Source: Actinocatenispora rupis | GTDB taxonomy: Bacteria > Actinomycetota > Actinomycetes > Mycobacteriales > Micromonosporaceae | Assembly: GCF_016861975.1 (NCBI RefSeq) | Contig: NZ_BOMB01000012.1 | Span: 310,001-374,000, forward strand | Length of the DNA: 64,000 bases | Direction of reading: 5' to 3' | Shown here: one piece after another, positions 40,385-48,395 of the stretch | How the letters are laid out: each line of letters begins with the position of its first letter | Position numbering within the stretch: the first letter of the stretch is position 1 | The notes under the pieces: model-generated | Database searches by the model: none | Told to the model about the DNA's origin: nothing | What the model saw: the letters and a program-made list of their open reading frames with translations, nothing else | Translations under genes and position numbers: made by a program

Positions 40385-40573
40385 TCACCCAGTGACGCGG
40401 ACCGATGAATAAGGCTCCAGCCACGGGTTTTGCGTCATATGGGTTCTGACCTGCGCCAGTACCTGGCGCTCGGCACCCGAGCCGTGGTAGTGCCGCCACA
40501 GAGCGTGTGACTCGCTGTGCGCAACGAACTTTTTTCGTTCGCCGCACGAAGGTTCTTGCGCAGTGGCGATCAT
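40385..40573 (-). CDS. Possible small gene upstream of the prenyltransferase operon
   Basis: A 62-codon frame from ATG 40573. The second half (ALWRHYHGSGAERQVLAQVR then THMTQNPWLEPYSSV) has good codon bias and protein-like composition, while the first half is AT-richer. Two Trp residues near the end recall leader peptides of tryptophan-responsive operons, but no such mechanism is established here. The frame ends 171 bases before the prenyltransferase start. It may be a decayed gene end. Confidence 0.3.
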   Translation of the reverse strand: MIATAQEPSCGERKKFVAHSESHALWRHYHGSGAERQVLAQVRTHMTQNPWLEPYSSVRVTG

Positions 40574-40888
40574 CACGGATGTCTCGCACGCATACCCTGA
40601 CCTGCGGCGCGACCCGTTCCGCGGGGCGCTGACACTGCGTTCGACCGATCGACGGGCGTCATCGCGAGCTGTCGTACCACCGGACGCCCGTCGCCCGCGG
40701 CGGTGCTCACGCAGCGCGCAGGACGTCGTCGCGACCGCCGACCCCATGACGCCGGCGACACGCCGCGACAGCACCCTCTCGTACTGGCCGGTAACGCCGC
40801 GCGTGCCGCGGTCCGTCGTCACGTCGGCGGGTGAACCCGGCACTCCCATCGTGAATCCGTTGTACGGCAAGGGATCCACGCATCACAA
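40574..40888. other. Intergenic region upstream of the prenylated-indole operon
   Basis: 315 bases without a convincing gene. A weak CAAGGG element copy lies at 40862-40878 close to the SDR gene end. Confidence 0.4.
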
Positions 40889-40913
40889 GGCCCGGCCCGA
40901 ACGGTGCCGGGCC
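40889..40913 (-). terminator. Hairpin terminator after the SDR gene
   Basis: GGCCCGGC (40889-40896) pairs with GCCGGGCC (40906-40913) around a 9-base loop, 15 bases beyond the SDR stop codon on the minus strand. Confidence 0.6.
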
Positions 40914-40928
40914 GGGCCGGGGGCAGGA

Positions 40929-41765
40929 TCAGCGGGTGCCCTGGGCGGCGGCGGACAGCTCCTGCCAGTCGGCCCACGTACGGAGCCGGTCGGCGTAGAC
41001 CTGTTGCAGCATCGGGTAGAAGCCCTGGCCGAACAGGATGCGCAGCGGCGGCTCCGCCGAGTCGACGACGGTGAGCAGGGCGCGGGCGGCGGCGGCCGGG
41101 TCGCCCGCGGGCTGGCCGCCGAGCGCACCGGCGAGCCGCTCGCGCAGCGCAGCGTACGCCGGGTGGGCCTGTGCCAGGTGGCCGTTCGCGAGCGGATCCG
41201 GGTTGTTGCCGTCGCGGGTTGCGTAGCCGCCCGGTTCGACGATGGTGACCCGTACGCCGAACTCGGCGACCTCCTGCGCGAGCGTCTCGTTCAGCGCCTC
41301 CAGCGCCCACTTGGACGCCTGGTACGCGCCGCCCATCGGCATCGCGATCAGTCCGGCGGCCGACGACAGCTGCACGATGTGCCCGGACCGCTGCTCCCGC
41401 AGGTACGGCAGGACGGCCTGGATCACCCACAGCGCGCCGAACAGGTTCGTCTCGAACTGGGCGCGCACCTCGGCACCGGTCAGCTCCTCGATCGCCCCGA
41501 TCTGCGCGTACCCGGCGTTGTTGACGACGACGTCGAGGCGACCGAAGTGCTCCACGGCCCGGCGTACGGCACCGGTCACGGCGGTCGGGTCGGTGACGTC
41601 CATCGCCAGTGGCAGCACCGCATCCCCGTACTCCGCGGTCAGGTCGGCCAGGCTGCCGGTGTCGCGCGCCGTCGCGGCCACCCGGTCCCCGCGCTCCAGC
41701 GCCGCCCGCACGAACTCGCGCCCCAGCCCGCGCGACGACCCGGTCACGAACCACACCTTGCCCAT
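40929..41765 (-). CDS. Short-chain dehydrogenase/reductase
   Basis: A 278-residue classical SDR. Cofactor motif VTGSSRGLGREFV (TGxxxGxG) at residues 6-18, DVVVNNAGYAQIG (NNAG), the active-site Ser in SSAAGLIA and YQASK with catalytic Tyr and Lys. The basic residue pattern after strand 2 (TARDTGSLADL) suggests NADP preference. It resembles oxidoreductases of the retinol-dehydrogenase-like subgroup. ATG 41765 has GGGAG upstream. Single gene, separated by a terminator from the prenyltransferase operon, so a link with that pathway is unproven. Confidence 0.9.
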   Translation of the reverse strand: MGKVWFVTGSSRGLGREFVRAALERGDRVAATARDTGSLADLTAEYGDAVLPLAMDVTDPTAVTGAVRRAVEHFGRLDVVVNNAGYAQIGAIEELTGAEVRAQFETNLFGALWVIQAVLPYLREQRSGHIVQLSSAAGLIAMPMGGAYQASKWALEALNETLAQEVAEFGVRVTIVEPGGYATRDGNNPDPLANGHLAQAHPAYAALRERLAGALGGQPAGDPAAAARALLTVVDSAEPPLRILFGQGFYPMLQQVYADRLRTWADWQELSAAAQGTR

Positions 41766-41898
41766 GGCGTTACTCCCTATCCTGGCGTACCGGTGCGGCA
41801 CCGGCCGCCGCTGCGCGTCCTTGTCGCCGGGATGACGGGCGCGGGCGGGCAGAGGTAACAGCACGCGCGGGTGACCACCGCCACCCGGGCGCGGTTCG

Positions 41899-41920
41899 CC
41901 TTGGCGTACAAGGGAAGGCG
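41899..41920. repeat. CCTTG-N5-CAAGG element, copy 3
   Basis: CCTTG-GCGTA-CAAGG (41899-41913) followed by GAAGGCG and then, after three bases, the TGA of the minus-strand gene at 41924. Same arrangement as at 15630-15656. Confidence 0.5.
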
Positions 41921-41923
41921 GGG

Positions 41924-42373
41924 TCAGGACGGGGTGGTCCAGGTGCCGCCGGTCATGATGCGGCGGCCGGGCAGCTCGTGCTCGCCGTGCCAGGCCAGGA
42001 CGGTGCGCGGGAGTACCCGGAAGAACGCGTTGGTGTCGTTGCGGCGCGGATCCCAGCCCCACGCGCGGGCGATGGCGTCCGCCGCGTCGACCGGTACGTC
42101 CGCGGTGGTGAACGTCTCGACGTCACCGTCGACGATCACCACGTCGTCGGTGTCGCCGAACGCGAGGCGGGCCGCCCCGGTCTCACGCAGGTTGCGTCCG
42201 GTCGGGCTGGATGCGCTGGTGGACAACCAGATCGCGGTCCCGTCCCAGCGGAACCACAGCGGCACCAGCCACGGCTGGCGGTCCTCGCCGGCGGTGGCGA
42301 CCCACACGTCCGACTCGCGGGTCAGCCGGTCCAGGACGTCGCGCCGGCGCTCGTCGGCAGTACGGGATCGCAT
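41924..42373 (-). CDS. Pyridoxamine 5-phosphate oxidase-fold (flavin/F420-binding) protein
   Basis: A 149-residue split-barrel protein: RRRDVLDRLTRESDVWVATAG, PWLVPLWFRWDGTAIWLSTS, SPTGRNLRETGAARLAFGDTDDVVIVDGDVE. That is the phosphate-binding and barrel pattern of PPOX-class F420- or FMN-dependent reductases. WGWDPRRN near residue 105 is typical of the actinobacterial group. TAGCGT eight bases before ATG 42373 suggests a leaderless start. Single gene. Confidence 0.85.
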   Translation of the reverse strand: MRSRTADERRRDVLDRLTRESDVWVATAGEDRQPWLVPLWFRWDGTAIWLSTSASSPTGRNLRETGAARLAFGDTDDVVIVDGDVETFTTADVPVDAADAIARAWGWDPRRNDTNAFFRVLPRTVLAWHGEHELPGRRIMTGGTWTTPS

Positions 42374-42498
42374 GGTCGCCAACGCTATCCCGGTCCCGGC
42401 GCGGTCGGCCACTGTCCGGCGCGCCGTTGATTCCACTGTGGACAGTGCGGCGCCGGTGGGTGTCGCCGGTGCCGCACCACGGGCGGCCGCCACCACGC

Positions 42499-42846
42499 TC
42501 AGGCCAGCGCGCCGAGGGCCAGCGCCGCCACTACCGGCACCAGGTACAGCACCGGGAACATCACCGTCCGGTACGACCGGGCACGCAGCACAGTGACCAC
42601 GGCGCCGAGGAAGTACAGGATGAGGCCGATGGCGGCGGCGACGCCGATCGCGGGCACGAGCAGACCCACCAGCAGGCCCACCGCCCCGGCGAGCTTGGCC
42701 ACCGCGAGGTACGGCCACAGCGCCCGCGGCACGCCGTACTCGACGAGCGGCTTGGCGACGAAGTCGGCCTGGCGCAGCAGCGAGACGCCGGAGAATCCGA
42801 CCCACAGCGCGGCGGCGATCGTGACGATGGTGTAGGTGACGGACAT
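42499..42846 (-). CDS. DoxX-family membrane protein
   Basis: A 115-residue protein with four TM helices. FSGVSLLRQADFVAKPLVEYGVP and then YLAVAKLAGAVGLLVGLLVP match the DoxX-like family (the conserved G-x-x-K-L-x-G). The function of such small DoxX proteins is unclear. GGGAG precedes ATG 42846. Single gene. Confidence 0.8.
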   Translation of the reverse strand: MSVTYTIVTIAAALWVGFSGVSLLRQADFVAKPLVEYGVPRALWPYLAVAKLAGAVGLLVGLLVPAIGVAAAIGLILYFLGAVVTVLRARSYRTVMFPVLYLVPVVAALALGALA

Positions 42847-43073
42847 CGGGTACTCCCTGGGGTTCCGGTGAAGTGCGGTCACCCCACATGAGTGCGCCCG
42901 ACCCGATCCTGTGACGTGACCCCACTCACGCCGGGTTCCCCGCGCTGGGGCAGCGGTGCGCCGCGGTGCGCGATCGCCACCCCGCAGCCCGGCCCGTGCG
43001 CCCGGGAACGGCCGTTGCCGCGGCCGTCGATGTCGTCGTGGTGGCGCGGCGCCGCCGGGCCCAGCCGACGCCG

Positions 43074-43511
43074 TCAGTGGGTGAGGATGGTCCAGGGGGT
43101 GCCGTCGGCCCAGCCCGGCTGGACCATCTCCTCGGGATCCACGACCAGCCGGCGCGCCGCGTCGACCACACCCGCCGGTACGAGGGGCTCGACCGCCGTG
43201 GCGGCGCCGGTGAGGAACCGCCGGTCCGGGGCCAGCAAGCCGGTGTCCGTACGGTCGGCGAGCGTGGCGCGGACGTACTCGATCTGGGTCGGGTCGGTGG
43301 CGCGGACGGCGACGCAGCAGGTGTTGGCGCTGCCGGCGATGGTCGCAGCCGTGTCGCCGTCGTACAGCGAGCAGCCGGCGAGCCGCCGCGGATCAAGGCT
43401 GTCGAACAGGATCCGGTACGCGGCCTGTCCATACAGGGAGCCGAGATCGGCTATGTGGAACAGGATCCCGATCTCCTGCGGGGTCCGCTGACCTCGTCGG
43501 AACAGTCCCAC
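43074..43511 (-). CDS. Hypothetical protein
   Basis: A 145-residue soluble protein with no family I recognise. Helical N-terminal half (IADLGSLYGQAAYRILF), an alternating alpha/beta middle and a conserved-looking Trp-rich end (GWADGTPWTILTH). GTG 43511 follows GGAGGGGAG by eight bases, a strong ribosome site that supports the call. Isolated gene. Confidence 0.65.
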   Translation of the reverse strand: MGLFRRGQRTPQEIGILFHIADLGSLYGQAAYRILFDSLDPRRLAGCSLYDGDTAATIAGSANTCCVAVRATDPTQIEYVRATLADRTDTGLLAPDRRFLTGAATAVEPLVPAGVVDAARRLVVDPEEMVQPGWADGTPWTILTH

Positions 43512-43736
43512 GGTCCACTCCCCTCCGGTCGACGCCTGTCCCGCCGCGGTAGGCGCGGCCCGCGGGAGCGGTCCCGGCCCCTTCGGGGCAGGTCACAGGG
43601 CGTGAGCGTGCGTGGCGATCTGTCCACTGTGGACGTTGAGTCGGCCGCGGTCGGCTTGTGAATACGGCACGCCGCGCCGCGCCGACGTGCCTGCCCGACC
43701 GGATCGCCGCACTGCGCGACGCCCGACGAGTCTCCG

Positions 43737-44360
43737 CTAGTCGAGGATCCACGTGCGGAGGTCGGCGCCGAACGAGGTGGCACCGACGACGGTCACCGCC
43801 ACGGCCGCGAGCGACGCGGCGAGCAGCAGAACGCGGTGACGTCGCCGGGCACCGACCGCGAGCAGGAGCCCGAACGGGACCAGCACGGTGGCGGCGTACC
43901 ACCCGGCGAACAGCTGGTAGTAGACGGCCAGCGGGAACGGCCAGGCGAACGGGTTCCACAACCCGAACACGAACAGCCCCTTCGGGTCGGCGGCGTCGGT
44001 GACCATCTGGGCACGCGTCATGCCGTAGCTCACCCGCCCCACGACGTACAGGCCGAGCGTGTACAGGTACGGGGCGACGGCGACGATCTGGACGACCGCG
44101 AACCGGCGGCGTGCCCGGTCGCTGATCCGACGGAGGTGCAGCGCCCCGGTCGCGACGGCGACGAGACCGCGCCGGTCGGCTGCGGCGAGCCGGACCGCCG
44201 CGACGGCCATGCCCAGAGAGACGCGTGCCGGTGTCAGGCCCAGTTCCGCCGCGCCGTCGAGGTCAGCGAACCACTGTTCCCGGTACCGCTCGCGAACTGC
44301 CGGGTCCGGCACGAGTCTCGTGGCGGCACGGACGACCGTGTATGCGAGGCGCACGCTCAT
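43737..44360 (-). CDS. Hypothetical membrane protein coupled to a PadR regulator
   Basis: A 207-residue protein. The N-terminal VVRAATRLVPDPAVRERYREQWFADL resembles the cytoplasmic start of small actinobacterial proteins encoded beside PadR genes. Four TM helices follow (VVQIVAVAPYLYTLGLYVVG; PFAWPFPLAVYYQLFAGWYA; VLVPFGLLLAVGA; VLLLAASLAAVAVTVVGAT). Its ATG overlaps the PadR stop by 4 bp, so it is the regulatory target by context. Function unknown. Confidence 0.75.
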   Translation of the reverse strand: MSVRLAYTVVRAATRLVPDPAVRERYREQWFADLDGAAELGLTPARVSLGMAVAAVRLAAADRRGLVAVATGALHLRRISDRARRRFAVVQIVAVAPYLYTLGLYVVGRVSYGMTRAQMVTDAADPKGLFVFGLWNPFAWPFPLAVYYQLFAGWYAATVLVPFGLLLAVGARRRHRVLLLAASLAAVAVTVVGATSFGADLRTWILD

Positions 44361-44683
44361 CCGGTTGCCTCCGCCCCGCGCGCCGGCCCGAACGAGCGGC
44401 GGACGTGTCGCGACCGCGCCTGCCGTACCACGTCGCGGGCGGCCTCGGCGCCGTCGGGTGTCAGCGTGTAGCAGCGACGTCGGGGGCCGCGCCGTTCGGC
44501 GTCATCGTCCCAGCGCGACTCCACCCAGCCGGCCTTCTCCAGCCGGTCGAGCAGCGGATACACCGTGCCCGATGGTCGTCCGGTCATCGTGATCAGCTCG
44601 AGTCCCCAGCGCGGCTCCGGACTGTCCAGCAGGACGGTCAGCACGTCCACGGTGGCCCGGCCAATGCGTGGCAGCATCTCCAT
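44357..44683 (-). CDS. PadR-family transcriptional regulator
   Basis: A 108-residue PadR: ATVDVLTVLLDSPEPRWGLELITMTGRPSGTVYPLLDRLEKAGWVE, the winged-helix core, then RRCYTLTPDGAEAA. It represses its own operon in most systems. ATG 44683 sits eight bases after TAGATT. A 16-bp palindrome over the promoter (44693-44708) is the probable operator. Couples to the downstream membrane gene. Confidence 0.9.
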   Translation of the reverse strand: MEMLPRIGRATVDVLTVLLDSPEPRWGLELITMTGRPSGTVYPLLDRLEKAGWVESRWDDDAERRGPRRRCYTLTPDGAEAARDVVRQARSRHVRRSFGPARGAEATG

Positions 44684-44691
44684 GGGGCGCT

Positions 44692-44720
44692 AATCTACAT
44701 AAGTAGATCAGAGTTGTCAC
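44692..44720 (-). promoter_or_regulatory. Promoter and palindromic operator of the PadR operon
   Basis: On the minus strand: -35 GTGACA (44720-44715), 17-base spacer, -10 TAGATT (44697-44692), eight bases to the ATG. ATCTAC-ATAA-GTAGAT (44693-44708) is a perfect dyad lying across the spacer and -10 box. A repressor bound there would block polymerase. Confidence 0.65.
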
Positions 44721-44798
44721 GTTGGCGCCGCGGCCTCGTCAGCGCGGACACGACGACGACCCGCCTCGGCCGGTCCGTGGACCGGCCGGGGAACGGGG

Positions 44799-45731
44799 TC
44801 ACACCAGCGGGAACGACCACTCCGCGTGGAGTCCGGGGCCGACCACGAGGGTCGAGTGGCCGAGCTGCTCGACGTGCCGGTACCCGACGGGGTGGTTGAG
44901 GGACATCTCGACGTGGCGCACGCCGACATGGTCGCGCGGCCTGGTCGTGAACCGGAGCGTGGTGCCGCCGCGGACGGCGACGGCGCCCGACTGCGTGCTG
45001 CGGACGACGAACCCGCCGGCGCGCAGCAGCGGCACGGTGTCGCCCAGGTCGCCGCTGGTGACGTCGATGCTCACCTCGGTGACGTCGCGCATCAGGTGGT
45101 CCTGGTACCCGTCGGGCATGTACCGCAGGCGGCCGACGTCGCCGGGGTAGCGGGCCGGTTTGGTGTTGCTGCGGGGATCCGCGAAGTACTCGGGCAGGTA
45201 CTCCATGCCCCACGCGTTGTACGCGTCGTAGGCGGAGTCGGTGAAGACGGCGTCGAACCACGGGACCGGCTTGCCGTCACCGAAGTCGCGGGTCTGCCGG
45301 AACGTCACCGGATCGGCGACGCCCTCGTCGCGCAGCCGCTGCGTCACGGTGGCGAGGTCGCCGGCGCGCTCGACGGACAGGCCGGTGCCGGCGGCGCCGA
45401 GGGTGCCGTCCTGGCCGGGCACGTCACCGACGCCGAACAGTTCCAGGTAGGTCTCGCGACCCAGCAGGTACCGTCCGGTCCACTTCTCGCCGCCGGCCCC
45501 GGTCGTCGTGCGCACCTGGAAGTTCGCGAAGTCCTTCAGGTACTCGGAATGCTCGATGGCGTCGGCGGTCTCCCGGTCGAACACGCCGTACGCGTGGTTG
45601 AAGAACAGCAGCTGATGGGCCGCGCCGGCGTGTGCCGGTCTCGCCGCGCCCGCGAACGCCATGCCGAGGGCGACGGCGAGCACGAGCGCGGCGACCATGA
45701 GCTTCCGCACCATCACTCTGGGGATCGTCAT
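44799..45731 (-). CDS. Secreted DUF5829-family protein
   Basis: A 310-residue exported protein. The signal peptide has a basic start (RVMVRKLM), a hydrophobic core (VAALVLAVALGMAFAGAA) and an AHA cleavage motif near residue 36. The mature part begins QLLFFNHAYGVFDRETADAIEHS and includes TGRYLLGRETYLELFGVGD and GDVGRLRYMPDGYQDHLMRDV, a pattern I associate with DUF5829. No catalytic role is known. Single gene, apparently without close regulatory partners. Confidence 0.72.
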   Translation of the reverse strand: MTIPRVMVRKLMVAALVLAVALGMAFAGAARPAHAGAAHQLLFFNHAYGVFDRETADAIEHSEYLKDFANFQVRTTTGAGGEKWTGRYLLGRETYLELFGVGDVPGQDGTLGAAGTGLSVERAGDLATVTQRLRDEGVADPVTFRQTRDFGDGKPVPWFDAVFTDSAYDAYNAWGMEYLPEYFADPRSNTKPARYPGDVGRLRYMPDGYQDHLMRDVTEVSIDVTSGDLGDTVPLLRAGGFVVRSTQSGAVAVRGGTTLRFTTRPRDHVGVRHVEMSLNHPVGYRHVEQLGHSTLVVGPGLHAEWSFPLV

Positions 45732-45855
45732 GTCGGCGATCGTAGGCCCGCGATGCCAGCCACGACACCGCCTTCCGGGTATCCCGCCGGAAGGTCCACA
45801 GTGGAGTCGCGGTCGCTGCCGGAAGGTGTCAGTGGGCCGGGCCTACGGTACCGGC

Positions 45856-46647
45856 ATGAAGTTCGACATCGACGCGTTCGCGGAACGGTACGTGGCGGTC
45901 TGGCACGAGCCGGATCCGGTGGTACGCAAGGAGAGTGTGGCGGCGCTGTGGGCCGCCGACGGGACACAGGCGACCGAGGAGAGCGTGTACCGGGGGCACG
46001 AGGCGCTGACCGACCGCGTCGCCTCGGCGTACGAGCAGCTGGTCCGGGACGGCGGATACGTGTTCCGGTCGGCGGGTGACGTGGTCGGGCACCACGACAC
46101 CGTCACGTTCACGATCTGGATGGTGCCGGCGGCGGGCGGGCCGGTCGAGTGGGCCGGCCGGATGGTGCTGCTGCTCGACGCCGACGGCCGGATCCGCGAG
46201 GACTTCCAGTACACGCTGCCGGTGCCGCCGTGCGCGAGTACCCGGGCCATCGCGGAGGCGTTCGTGCGGCGGCTGGCGGACGGCAACCCGGAGGACATCG
46301 GGGAGCTGTTCGCCGACGAGGTCGAGTGGGTACTCGACTGGCCGGACGAGGGACATCCGGCGGTGCCGTGGATCCGGCCGCGGCACACCCGGGCCGACGT
46401 CGTCGCGCACTTCCGGGAGATCGCCGCACACCACGCCGCGGGCGGGTCGGCCGCGCCGGAACCGCACCTCGTCGTCCACGACACCGACGCCGTGCTGCTC
46501 GGCGAGATCCGGCAGACGGTGCGCGCAACGGGCCGGGAGTACGCGGCAAAGGTGGCCGTGCACCTGACGGTCGAGGACGGCCGCATCACCCGCTACGCCG
46601 TGTACGAGGACAGCCTCACGGTGGCCCGCGCCCTCGCCGGCGAGTGA
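45856..46647 (+). CDS. Protein with two SnoaL/NTF2-like domains
   Basis: A 263-residue protein made of two consecutive NTF2-fold modules. The first (FAERYVAVWHEPDPVVRKES ... VWRM-like barrel to about residue 125) has a typical SnoaL-like start. The second begins TRAIAEAFVRRLADGNPEDIGELFADEVEWVLDWP and matches SnoaL-like polyketide-cyclase or ketosteroid-isomerase proteins. TACGGT lies six bases before ATG 45856, so the transcript may be leaderless. A 19-bp-stem hairpin follows the stop. Substrate unknown. Confidence 0.82.
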   Translation: MKFDIDAFAERYVAVWHEPDPVVRKESVAALWAADGTQATEESVYRGHEALTDRVASAYEQLVRDGGYVFRSAGDVVGHHDTVTFTIWMVPAAGGPVEWAGRMVLLLDADGRIREDFQYTLPVPPCASTRAIAEAFVRRLADGNPEDIGELFADEVEWVLDWPDEGHPAVPWIRPRHTRADVVAHFREIAAHHAAGGSAAPEPHLVVHDTDAVLLGEIRQTVRATGREYAAKVAVHLTVEDGRITRYAVYEDSLTVARALAGE

Positions 46648-46652
46648 CGGCG

Positions 46653-46701
46653 TGGTTGTCGTGCGGCAAGCACTCGGGTGGAGCTTGCCGCACGACAACC
46701 A
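46653..46701 (+). terminator. Very strong hairpin (19-bp stem) after the SnoaL-type gene
   Basis: TGGTTGTCGTGCGGCAAGC (46653-46671) and its exact complement (46683-46701) around an 11-base loop, six bases after the stop. A third, diverged copy of one arm (TGGTTGTTGCGCGGCAAG) stands alone at 46757-46774. Confidence 0.75.
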
Positions 46702-46926
46702 GGGTTCGGGTTCCTGTTCTCCGACAATCACCTTCCGCGCGACCGGCACCTCCGGGTGGTTGTTGCGCGGCAAGTACTGCATGTCGGACACGGGCGGTGT
46801 GCGGGCGTACGTCCGCGCCGGTTAAGCGAACGGTTAGGCGGCGATTGACGGCCGCGTGGCCCGGGTGTGTGCTGCGGAAGAGGGGGCCCGGCGGCGGGTC
46901 GGGTCCGCTGCGCACAGGGGGCTGCC

Positions 46927-47805
46927 ATGCAGGTTCCCGGACCTTTCGAGTACGACCGGGCGGGCAGCGTCGACCAGGCGATCGCCCTGCTGGAGCGGCG
47001 GGGCGAGACGGCGCGGCTGATCGCCGGCGGGCACAGCCTGCTGCCGATGATGAAGCTACGGCTGGCCGACGTGGAGTACCTGATCGACATCAACGACCTG
47101 CACGACGAGCTGGGGTACGTGCGGATCGAGCCGCACGTCGTCCAGCTCGGCGCGCTGGCCCGGCACCGCGAGCTGCTGGAGTCCGACGAGCTGGCGGCGG
47201 TGCTGCCGATCTTCCGCGACGCCGAGCGGGTCATCGCCGATCCGGTGGTACGCAACCGCGGCACGATCGGCGGTTCGCTGTGCCAGGCCGATCCGTCGGA
47301 GGACCTGTCGGCGGTGTGCAGTTGCCTGGACGCCGGGTGCGTGATCCGCAGCAGTACGGGGGAACGGGTCGTGCCGATGACCGAGTTCCACCGCGGCCCG
47401 TACGAGACGGCAGTCGGCGACGGCGAGATGCTCGTCGAGGTACGGATCCCGGTGCGGCCGTACTCGTCGTCGGCGTTCGAGAAGGTGGAGCGGCGGGCCG
47501 GGGACTGGGCGGTGGTGTCGGCCGCGGCGGCGGTGACGCTGTCCCGCGGCACGATCGTCGACGCGCGCGTCGGGTACGCGGCGGTGGGCCCGCACACGGT
47601 CGTCCTGCCGGCGGTGTCCGAGCTGCTGCGCGGCCAGGCCCCCGGCGAGCACCTGTACGAGCGGGCCGGCGCGCTGGCCGCGGCGAGCTGCGATCCCACG
47701 ACGGACATGCGCGGAACGGCGGAGTACAAGCGGCATCTGGTGGAGGAACTGACCCGGCGCACGCTGCGACGGTCGGTCGGGCGGATCGCGGACGGGGGGT
47801 CCTGA
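46927..47805 (+). CDS. coxM: Aerobic carbon-monoxide dehydrogenase, medium (FAD) subunit
   Basis: A 292-residue FAD-binding subunit: PGPFEYDRAGSVDQAIALL at the start, the FAD-binding loops AGGHSLLPMMKLRL and TIGGSLCQADPSEDL, and a C-terminal CO-dehydrogenase-flavoprotein domain ending in RGTAEYKRHLVEELTRR. It takes electrons from the Fe-S subunit to the quinone pool. ATG 46927 follows AGGGGG. First gene of the M-S-L order; coxS begins two bases after its stop. Confidence 0.95.
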   Translation: MQVPGPFEYDRAGSVDQAIALLERRGETARLIAGGHSLLPMMKLRLADVEYLIDINDLHDELGYVRIEPHVVQLGALARHRELLESDELAAVLPIFRDAERVIADPVVRNRGTIGGSLCQADPSEDLSAVCSCLDAGCVIRSSTGERVVPMTEFHRGPYETAVGDGEMLVEVRIPVRPYSSSAFEKVERRAGDWAVVSAAAAVTLSRGTIVDARVGYAAVGPHTVVLPAVSELLRGQAPGEHLYERAGALAAASCDPTTDMRGTAEYKRHLVEELTRRTLRRSVGRIADGGS

Positions 47806-47807
47806 CC

Positions 47808-48395
47808 ATGCAGGTGACGATGACCGTGAACGGCACGGGGGTGACCCGCGAGGTCGAGCCGCGGCTGCTGCTGGTGCACTTCCTGCGCGACGACCTCGGC
47901 CTCACCGGTACGCACTGGGGCTGCGACACGAGCAACTGCGGTACCTGCGTGGTGTGGATGGACGACGAGCCGGTGAAGTCGTGCACGGTGCTCGCCGCGA
48001 TGGCCGACGGCCACCGGATCCGTACCGTGGAGGGGTTGGCGCAGGCGGACGGCACCCTGGACCCGGTCCAGGAGGGTTTCATGCGCTGCCACGGCCTCCA
48101 GTGCGGCTTCTGTACGCCGGGGATGATGATGACCGCGCGGGCGCTGCTGGACCGTACGCCACATCCGGACGAGGCGGAGATCCGGGCGGCGATCTCCGGC
48201 CAGATCTGCCGCTGCACCGGGTACGCGACGATCGTCCGGTCCGTGCAGTGGGCGGCCGACCATGCCGACGGCGCCGCGACGGCCGGACCGCCGAGCGCCG
48301 ACGCCGAGGACCTCGGACACGCCGGCGAGGCCCGGGACGCCGTACCGGAGACGACCGGCGAGGAGCGGCACGCCACGGCAGGGAGCACGTCATGA
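47808..48395 (+). CDS. coxS: Aerobic carbon-monoxide dehydrogenase, small (2Fe-2S) subunit
   Basis: A 195-residue iron-sulfur subunit. The plant-type [2Fe-2S] cluster ligands are GCDTSNCGTCVVW with VKSC. The second cluster uses HGLQCGFCTPGMMM with QICRCTGY. The last 45 residues (after VQWAADHADG) are an acidic, Ala/Gly/Thr-rich tail not needed in shorter homologues. Its stop overlaps the coxL ATG by 4 bp (ATGA). Confidence 0.95.
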   Translation: MQVTMTVNGTGVTREVEPRLLLVHFLRDDLGLTGTHWGCDTSNCGTCVVWMDDEPVKSCTVLAAMADGHRIRTVEGLAQADGTLDPVQEGFMRCHGLQCGFCTPGMMMTARALLDRTPHPDEAEIRAAISGQICRCTGYATIVRSVQWAADHADGAATAGPPSADAEDLGHAGEARDAVPETTGEERHATAGSTS

